A program made the position numbers and the translations under genes. Source: Micropterus salmoides (lineage: Eukaryota > Chordata > Actinopteri > Centrarchiformes > Centrarchidae). Taken from it: a DNA stretch of 64,000 nucleotides. Below the pieces are notes generated by a model. The model was not told where the DNA came from. It saw nothing but the letters and a program-made list of their open reading frames with translations, and did not search any database. This document shows positions 13,171 through 22,800 of the stretch, in pieces (position 1 is the first letter of the stretch; each line of letters begins with the position of its first letter). The stretch is from assembly GCF_014851395.1 (NCBI RefSeq), contig NW_024041262.1, forward strand, positions 11,553,252 through 11,617,251, given 5' to 3'.

Positions 13171-15464
13171 ATGTACTGTTTATGTAACGGTATACAAACT
13201 TTATTAAGGCTGTGGATGGTCTGCGTATCCTTATTCAGTAAGTGCTTACATCCTCCGCTGAGTGCATTTAGTTTAAATGTCACAGTAATACCAAACCAGA
13301 TGCGCTAACTCCTAGAAGCGTCTAAACTGCCGTAAAACCATAAGAAGAAGAACCAGATGCGCTACATTATTAATGTGTGCTAATTGAGTTGAGTCTGATG
13401 TGAGTTTGTTTTTGTACACAGTAAACCATGGATTCGCTGGTAAAATGAAGATAGTCGAGGAGCCAAACACATTTGGGTTTGTCAAGCAAAACCATATCTG
13501 TCACAGTGTGCATCGTGTTGACTGTTGCATCTTTCTGACTCATTTTCTCTGTGTCTCCGTGTTTAGTTTGAATAATCCTTTTCTGGCTCAGGGAAGCAGA
13601 TTGCAGCCTAAAGTGACTCCGTTTCCAGTATCTGGTAAAATAGTTCCACATGATTTAAAGCCTATATTTTATTTAATAATGTGTTTTAAATGTCATGAAG
13701 GAAGTGAGCTAATCAGTTGACTGAAAGTTATCAAGAGATTTTCTTCAACCAATCACTGAATTCACTGATTATATCAACACTAATGTCTTTCTCAAGGCCC
13801 TGCACATCTTCATCAGCTTGCTGGAAAGTGCTTCAGTTTCACAGAGTCAACGTACGTATTTTATGCTGATCGTTGGATTCATGCATGTCACATCAAAGTG
13901 TCTTAAAAAATAATTGCATTTGTGTGCCTTGTCATTTTGCAGATATAGATATGAGTTCTGTCCATTTCACAACATCACACAACATGAGCAGTCATTTCGG
14001 TGGAATGCCTACAGTGGGATACTAGGGTAAGATGCAGTTATCTTACCTTACACTACCTACCTGTTATCGTAAATCTCAATATGTGAACGATTTGGCAATA
14101 TGGCAGCTTTTTGTGTGTTCCTAACAGGATCTGGCAGGAGTGGGAAATAGCAAACAACACTTTCACAGGCATGTGGATGAGAGACGGGGATACTTGTGGA
14201 ACCAGAAACAGGGAGACAAAGGTTAATGGGGTTTTAAATGTTTAAACACATTCTGGTTTTTATTTATAAGCATTTAGGGGTGCCCACTGGCTTTGTTCAA
14301 TGTCCAGTTAAATAACACTTTAGGAGATAATGAATGAAACCCACATCAGCAAACTCATCAGATGATATTTAACTACAACACAAAATCGTCATCACATTTA
14401 AATCACCAATATGGACACGTGTACCTTGTTTCTTGTCATTTTTCTGTAGGTGATTCTTGTCTGCAGTACGAGCAGCAAGCTTGCCCAAGTCTCAGAGCCC
14501 AGTACTTGTGTGTACTCACTAACCTTTGAGACCCCACTTGTTTGCCATCCACATTCTCTTTTAGGTAAGACAAAAGAAACATCTTACAGCACAAGTCAGC
14601 AGTAAATCAGTATTATTAGTGATTCCTTATCCTTTCTATGTTCTTTTTAAGTGTACCCAACACTGAGTGAGAAGCTGCAAAGGGAATGGGATGAAGCTGA
14701 GCAGGCTCGCTATGAAGGCCTTATTACTGAGCAGGTAAAGACCTTTTTGGCAGATAAAACGGCGTAACTGGCTTGGTCACTTGCAAGCTTATTAAACTGA
14801 GGCGTCCTTAAGATTCCCAGAGTCATTCAAACACATAAGTATAGTCCTTCTTTGCATTTGCATTGAAATGTCTACAGTAATTTACATTTAAATCTAAGCT
14901 TTTTTTCAGAGTACTTGTTTTACTACAGTTTAGTCATTTACACGCAATGTGTGTTTGCTGCAGGGATACAGCAATCTTCTGAGGGATATTTTTGGGGATG
15001 CTGGTCTCCTGAAGAGCCAGAAAGTGAAGATAAAGCTGCCAGAAGTTGCAGTTGATTCAGAAACACACAACTCTTTACAGAAATGTACAGAGGTATGTAT
15101 ATTCACATACTCTTCCAAATAACAGCATACAAAATCATGTATATTACTACAATACTGCTTAAAATGTGTGGCAGAAATTTTCAATATATTTTATACAGAA
15201 TTTCCAAAAACAGAGAGAAGAGATTGAGAGACTGCGTGCTCTCCTCACTCAACATAATATTTCTTTTGATTCAAATCAAAGTAAGTGAATTTATTGGGAC
15301 TGCCTTTGCTCATTACACTATTGTAACTCAAGTAACTTTTTGGTAACTAACTAAAGTAACTTTTTTGTGTTCAATATGTCCCAGATGAAGCAAAAGGCAC
15401 AGTGAGTGTAACAGTTAAGGATAAACACCTTAGGGGGGACAACGGCCTCATTGATCTGCAGTGA
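13171..15464 (+). CDS. gnptg: GlcNAc-1-phosphotransferase gamma subunit
   Basis: GNPTG is the soluble Golgi subunit of the enzyme that marks lysosomal hydrolases with mannose 6-phosphate. Eleven exons join in phase: 13171-13237, 13422-13476, 13567-13634, 13797-13851, 13943-14026, 14128-14221, 14450-14564, 14652-14734, 14964-15092, 15199-15280, 15385-15464. They give 303 residues (human 305). The first about 29 residues form a signal peptide with a hydrophobic core. The MRH (mannose-receptor homology) domain follows, with KCFSFTESTYRYEFCPFHN, RWNAYSGILGIW and CVYSLTFETPLVCHPHSLL. A Glu/Lys-rich coiled segment (QKQREEIERLRALLTQHNI) lies near the C-terminus. An AATAAA at about 15703 is the likely polyadenylation signal. 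Confidence 0.96.
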
Positions 15465-16886
15465 AAATCTCCCAGAGCAAGTCACCTTCTCCATTTCAAA
15501 GCACCTGACTGGATCTGAAGATTTTGTTGGTCACTGTGAGTGACACAGACATTCGTTGGACAGTATTGCCATCACCAGTGACACTGAGAAACTGAACTCA
15601 TTTGTGGATTACACTTTTTACAGGCATTGGGACACTTAGCTGGCTCTCTCCAGGAGAAAGGATAATCTTGCTAATAAATCACATTCTGTAAACATGTTGA
15701 GAAATAAAAATGGTTTTAAAAATTATTTAGAGGGGATACAAGTTTAATGTGTTCATGTCTCAACATTTGGTTCTTCTGCAGGTTCATAAATTCTTTACAA
15801 GAGAAAAGGAGTCCCTAAAAACTGTTACATGTGAAGACTTGTACTAGTTTCATTAAACAACCATGGTATTTTTCACGTGTTTTTCAGGTAAAAGTGATCA
15901 AATAAGCTCATGGTGTTATTTATGTGTGTGGATTGATACAGTGAATGTATCTCTCTCTGTAATCACTATGTTATTTATCAATCTATCTATATCTACCTTT
16001 GGAATATTAAGTCTGTATTTGGGTACATTTTTATAAATCCAGGAATTGATATCACCAGCTTTCACCCACATATAAAGACTCAGTTTCCTTCCTGAAATGT
16101 TTGTAACCTGAATTAAGAGTTTAAACATGTGCCTATGTGGTGCAGGAGGCCTACATTCTCCCTGACCCTGCAGCCACAACTGGCAGCTGCACCAATACCT
16201 ACCGTCTGTTCTGGGCATAGAGGAGACATGATTTAGGGGCACAACAAAGCTTGGCTTTATAAATAGTATGTAAAAGCACAAATGTGGTTTAGTTTAAGAA
16301 TGGGTTTACACAATCCCAAATATAATTAGTTGTAAAACCAAAAAGCAGGTTTGTAATGATTATAGTGGATGAGAAAAGTTATCCTCATCAGTGACGTCAC
16401 AGACGATGGGCTCTGACGGGCACAGACATGTCTCAACTACAAACATTCCTGGGACTTTTAAGTCCAGCAGTCTCTCAGCTCTTCGTTCCATCTTTGGGGA
16501 TTTATATCTCTCCTTATCTGTAAATGATGGTGAAACTAGACTGAATTCTTTAAATTTGGAGTTGGAAAAAGAAGTGAGAATCAGCTACTGTGTAACTTGT
16601 AGTAAAAATGTACTTCACTGATTACTAGCAGGCAATAATGCACGCAAGTAATGGAAAGAAATGGGAAAGAAAAAGTAACGTAGACACATTTTAGATTAGA
16701 AAATGTGAGCAATACTGGTAATTTAATCAAAACAAATACTTTCCCTAAAGGACTGTTCCTGAAAATTACATATAAAACAAAACTTTTTAGTCCTTGCTTG
16801 AGACCAGGGCATTAATTCAGTCCACTGATCAACAAACATCAGTCTTTTTCTGGTGGACCTCATGCCTTTCCCTGATGGTGGTGGGT
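15465..16886. other. gnptg 3' UTR and convergent c7orf50 3' UTR
   Basis: The two genes converge here. The left part, to about 15720, is the gnptg 3' UTR and the right part is the c7orf50 3' UTR. The remainder is AT-rich sequence in which I recognise no gene or repeat. Confidence 0.55.
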
Positions 16887-19800
16887 TCAGGAGAGCAGCT
16901 GGATAACTTCTTTGGCTCTGTGCGCCCTCTGCTGGACAACTGTGTCCTCTGGCGCTTGTCCCGACTCTTCAACCAGGGCTAAGGCCTTCTGCACTGTGGT
17001 GTCTTTGGCTGCTCCACGAAGCCCCTCCAGGTACTCGAGCAGCAAGGAGAACTTCTCATCTGGAATCTGAGAATGAGTATTTTGATGCTGTCCATTAGTT
17101 TAAATATATAATTGTTCTTATATTATAATCAAGCAAGTAAGTAAATAAATAGTAGTTTTTTGTAGTAAATTTACAGGATATTGTACTTCTAGAAAAATGT
17201 CATTCTAAAAACCAGCACAAGGGAACATATTGAAATGTATATTTAGGGCACTTTCATAAAGACTGACAGTACAAGAACGGCATAAATTGAGTGAAATTAT
17301 TTAGAAATACTGAAACATTTCTATTTTACAGAAGTGTTTGTAACAGCTCAAACATGCTATATTCACAAAATACTAAAACATTTTGCAAAAGTCAGTTTTA
17401 ACAAACATGTCACACTTACTGAATGGAGAACCGAGTGGGTGTAACTCACAAACTAACAAAACAGGAACACAGCTCTGAGGTCAACAACTCCTTCACTCAG
17501 CTGAGGAAAAACCCTCGTCATACAGTGCTCACATGGGTTAATTTTACCTTTTCGGAGTTAAACATGTGCTGCAGTAACCACGTCTGCCTGGTCTTTTGGA
17601 ACTTCCACTTTGTTCGGGTTTCAGCCCAGCTGCGAAGAAAAAACAGAGCAATATGATGGCATGAATATGAAAAGTAAAAGTAAATATTGCATGTGTGCAG
17701 TGTTTTTGAGCCATCTACCCCTTGCTTCCAGGTTAAGTGATACAGATATTGGGTTGCTTTGGACCTATGGTTTCTTATGTAAGAAATGACATCATCATAG
17801 GCAGGGGACCTGTCCTATACTAAGTAAGAGTGGCTCTTACCAGGTGAGGTAATCTAAGGCCTGCTGAGGTGCACTGGGTCCAGCTGTTTCAGTTTTCTCT
17901 GAGGTCTCTCCCTCAGCTTTAAGCCTCTTCTTCTCCTCCTTTTTCAAGATCTTCTTCATCTTCCTCTCCAGGACCCGCTTCTCCTCGGGACTCAAGTCCT
18001 CCTCTCCCTCCAGCTCATGAGTCCCCTCTGGGCGACAGGGCGAATCTGAAATCTGTCACACCAAATCAAAACAAAATGTCATGGGAGTTATCTACCTTGA
18101 CAGACCTTCCTTTGTAGGCCCTTATCATGTTCTGTGTTTGTGTAAAACCACAAACATAAAACATTCCTAAATAACTCACACTGACTGTGATTAAATGATA
18201 AGAAACATGTTGGAACCATATGTTCATATTGGGTGTACATATGTGTGCCATTTCTTGCTAATTTCCTATTTTACAGTTTTCTGGGTTAGTGCAGACCTAA
18301 TCTTTATTTCTTTTGACTGAACAATAATGGTAACATTTTGTTATTCTAAGAATAAAGACATATGAAAGCTAAACACTATATTGGATCATTTCCTGTTGCG
18401 CTGCAGCTCAGAGGGACGTTTCCTGTATCTACAGCCTTATGAGTTCTGCATCACACTCATTTATAGTGTGTGGTAAAGTTTACTGTGCTGCACAACATCC
18501 CTTCAGCGTTGCATTCAAAGCACTCACGCTTGCTCGATTTTAAAAATAACCTCTCTAGTCTGCTTTTTGCCCAATCATACATTGTAGTAACAGAAACGCA
18601 GTTGTTGTGCGAAGGAAAATTGAATCAAAACCAAAAACTGGATTTCAGTTGCCTTACAGGGGAACAAAAATACCACAAGGAAAAGAAAATTAATGTTTTC
18701 ACTTTGTAATATGATGAAATTGAGTATCTGGCTCCCCATTTGTCTGCAGAATAATTTCTTGTTATTTATTAAAACTTACTCTATAGAGAAATAAAGAATC
18801 AAATTTAAGTCAATTTACTTCTGTAGTCAGTAACCACAGAAAAAAACTGCGTTTAAACTGTGTTTAGCTCAGAGAGGAAGTTAAACAAGGGACTCAGTAT
18901 GCTCTCTGATTGAGCGGACCTCAGTCTGCATGGTGATAAAAAAAAAAAAAAGAAACAGGGAGGGGAGGAAAAGATTTTGATCACATGGCCACGAAGTCAT
19001 TCTGAAAGTATGCTGGCAGGGTATTGGCCACAGAAATATAAAAGTCCTTCACAGTGAGCTACCGTGTCTATATAGTGAGCATCATTTTCAGAGCTTTGAG
19101 TCAACCAGCAGAGTCGGGCTGGTGGATACAAAACAGAGACGAAAGGGTGACGAAAGCAAAAATGGTAAGTGGAAACATATGTTTTTACTGAGCAGGCAGT
19201 TCCTCAAACAGGAGCAGACGAAGACTGGCAACAGGGACAAGAGGTCGCACAAACGATTTTAGAGAAAACTATTTCAAACAAATCTAGTCAGCACAATATT
19301 TATATATATTTAGAGATCTATAATGATGACTTCTAGTTAAGTTCATATTTTACCTCAACGTTGAGTTCATTTAGAAAGCAAAAGTAGATATGTTGAGTAT
19401 GTTCCTGTGGAAAACCCATTTAATGATTCATAGGCTGAGGAATAGTAAATATATATAATAAATAAATAAAAAAACAAGCAAGGTAGTTCTTAACAACACA
19501 TTTCCAACTGTTAATACTGAATTCACAAATTATCTGAACTTTTCTGGTGGTTCACTAGATTTCTGTTCTTCCCCCGATGGGAGGAAATACTTGACAAACA
19601 GCAGTGATGCTTAAGAGGGCAGGATTTCATCAGTGGGTGTTTTCTCTTTCATTTCCAGTCTAATCAAAGCCTTGACCTGTCGACCACTCAGAGGAGCATC
19701 ACGCCTCCATTCTCCAGCAGTTACACCATCTGGTACAACACCCCCACTTCAACAGTCTCTTCTACCTCTCAGTTAGACATCATTGCAGCGAATGACATAA

Positions 19801-22800
19801 CCTCCAGAGCAAACTATGTCTACAGTTTCTTGGCTGGGCTAGGCTTCATCGCAGGCTGCTTCGTGCTCTACAGCTTCATCCAGACGTACAGAGCCCAAAG
19901 ACGGCTGGCCTGGCTCGACTCCCTGCTCTGGGCCTTTTGTGGCTTCCAGCTGCTGCTCTTGCTCCTCTCTCTCCACGCTGTGGCCTACAGACCGGACTAC
20001 ATGAAGACCACAGGTTTGGGCTGTGCTGCTCTCTCCTTCACCATCAACACAGTCTCTCTGTGCGGCCTGCTGGTCTTAGTGTTAATGGCTTATGTCCTAA
20101 CCCTGGATCCACCATCCCACGCCCTACTGAGGAAGCCTGGGGTGTGTGCAGCTCTGGTGATCCTGACTTCTGTCTTGATTTGTCTGCTGCTGGCTGGGCT
20201 TCGTGGACCGAGCCAAGCAAGTCTGCAGGAAGAGGACAAATGTTTTATGGATCTAGTCTCTAATGATGTTTCTTATGCAGCCGCTAGGTTGAGCCTGGCT
20301 TTTTTGATTCCCTACATCTTCCAAGTAGGACTTCTGATAGGTGGCTGCGTCCGGCAGTGGAAATCTAAAGGCCGTTTTCTCTCCGGCTCCGAGGAGGGTC
20401 CGGTGTTCCTGACAGTCACCATGGTCATGTTCTTCTGCCACCTCTTCTACAGCGTGGCGCTGGTGAGAGGAGCACAACTAAAAACGCTGGGCCATCTTGA
20501 GCGTGCGTTTCTGAGCGTGGCTGAGTTTGTTTTGTTCTCAGGCAGCAGTGCCAGCCTGCTGCTCGTGCTGCTCATGCACAGGCCGTGTCGAGAGAGTCTC
20601 CGCGGAGTGTTTAGGCAGCTGAGGGACTGCTGTCGGAGCACAGGGCACACGCAGCCCAACAGAAACATCATAGCTCCCCACATTGAGATCACAGACACGT
20701 TGCAGGACATAGAGTCATAGAGGACAAGAACCCTCTCATCTCTGAGAACAGAACTCTTCCAATGGATCAAATTAAAGACTATTGACACATGACGTATTAG
20801 ACATTTTCTTAATGTAACTTCAACGCTTTTGCTGTTTCTCTTAAGTGACAATGTAAATGTTTTTACATACATGCATCTTCTTTATAGTGTCTCCCGGGAC
20901 TGAAAGTTATTGTACATTTTTATTTTACAAAAAAATAAATGTTTTGCTGTACATCCTCTAGACTCTGCAACAAGTTGTCCTTACTGTTCTTATAATAACA
21001 TTGTTTGCATACACTTCTCACAGCTCTTAGACAACTTTTTTTTTTTATTAGGAAACAGACTCTGTTTGCATTAACATGATTTGTACCAAAGCCCATTTAG
21101 ACAAAATCCCTGGAAAAACCTCTGCAATCCCCATAATGCCAGATAGGAAAGATTTAGTCAAGGAAAATAAAAGTCACATTCTAAGTTTAGGCCGGCAGTG
21201 TAAATATTCTTCATGGAACCATTTTTCAGCCTCTAAAGAACCAAAACAAGCGAGACAGGTCAACTTTAAATTTAATTTGAAGAAACTAATGGGCACCAGT
21301 TCTAGGAATAACTGACCTGCATGGATTACATATTGCCTCGGTGCCAACACAGAGTGACACATAAGAAAATTAATACAGGAACAGGGTTGCATACAGTGCC
21401 TTGCGAAAGTATTCGGCCCCCTTGAACTTGTCGACCTTTTGCCACATTTCAGGCTTCAAACATAAAGATATAAAACTGTAATTTTTTTGTGAAGAATCAA
21501 CAAGTGGGACACAATCATGAAGTGGAACGAAATTTATTGGATATTTCAAACCTTTTTAACAAATAAAAAACTGAAAAATTGGGCGTGCAAAATTATTCAG
21601 CCCCTTTACTTTCAGTGCAGCAAACTCTCTCCAGAAGTTCAGTGAGGATCTCTGAATGATCCAATGTTGACCTAAATGACTAATGATGATAAATAGAATC
21701 CACCTGTGTGAAATCAAGTCTCTGTATAAATGCACCTGCTCTGTGATAGTCTCAGAGGTCCGTTTAAAGCGCAGAGAGCATCATGAAGAACAAGGAACAC
21801 ACCAGGCAGGTCCGAGATACTGTTGTGGAGAAGTTTAAAGCCGGATTTAGATACAAAAAGATTTCCCAAGCTTTAAACATCCCAAGGAGCACTGTGCAAG
21901 CGATAATATTGAAATGAAAGGAGTATCAGACCACTGTAAATCCACGAAGACCCGGCCGTCCCTCTAAACTTTCAGCTCATACAAGGAGAAGACTGATCAG
22001 AGATGCAGCCAAGAGGCCCATGATCACTCTGGATGAACTGCAGAGATCTACAGCTGAGGTGGGAGACTCTGTCCATAGGACAACAATCAGTCGTATACTG
22101 CACAAATCTGGCCTTTATGGAAGAGTGGCAAGAAGAAAGCCATTTCTTAAAGATATCCATAAAAAGTCTCGTTTAAAGTTTGCCACAAGCCACCTGGGAG
22201 ACACACCAAACATGTGGAAGAAGGTGCTCTGGTCAGATGAAACCAAAATCGAACTTTTTGGCAACAATGCAAAACGTTATGTTTGGCGTAAAAGCAACAC
22301 AGCTCATCACCCTGAACACACCATCCCCACTGTCAAACATGGTGGTGGCAGCATCATGGTTTGGGCCTGCTTTTCTTCAGCAGGGACAGGGAAGATGGTT
22401 AAAAGGCACTGTAAAATGTGGAGTCATTTGAAATATCAGGCCCAATTCACAATGTGTAAAATCACAGTGACAATACCTTCAGTTCCCCTATGTTAGTCTT
22501 TGTGGGAAAATTACAAAATCAATCAATGCAAAATGTGATGCATTACATCATTAACATGGTATATCATCTATAGGCCCAGACAGGTGCCTGTAAACCAAAA
22601 CAAAAAGCAAAAGTGCAGCTAAGTGAACTATGTACGTGTTTTTTGAAGTGTGACTATTCCTGTCTGTCCTTCATTTTGTTTTGTGTAAATATACTCTTCT
22701 GACTTTGCTAGAAGTCCTCTGACTCCCGTATTTATTTGAACATTCTACAATCATAGACGTGTTCACACTTCAGTGCCGGTGTTGACAACCTGTGACCTGA

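Noticed and set aside
19830..19832. TTG as start of the orphan GPCR
   Set aside because: Eukaryotic genes rarely use it, and the frame continues upstream to a good splice acceptor that joins an ATG-ending exon in phase.
19659..20720. Calling this gene gpr146
   Set aside because: The position fits, but the transmembrane segments do not read like GPR146, which has different TM3 and TM7 motifs.
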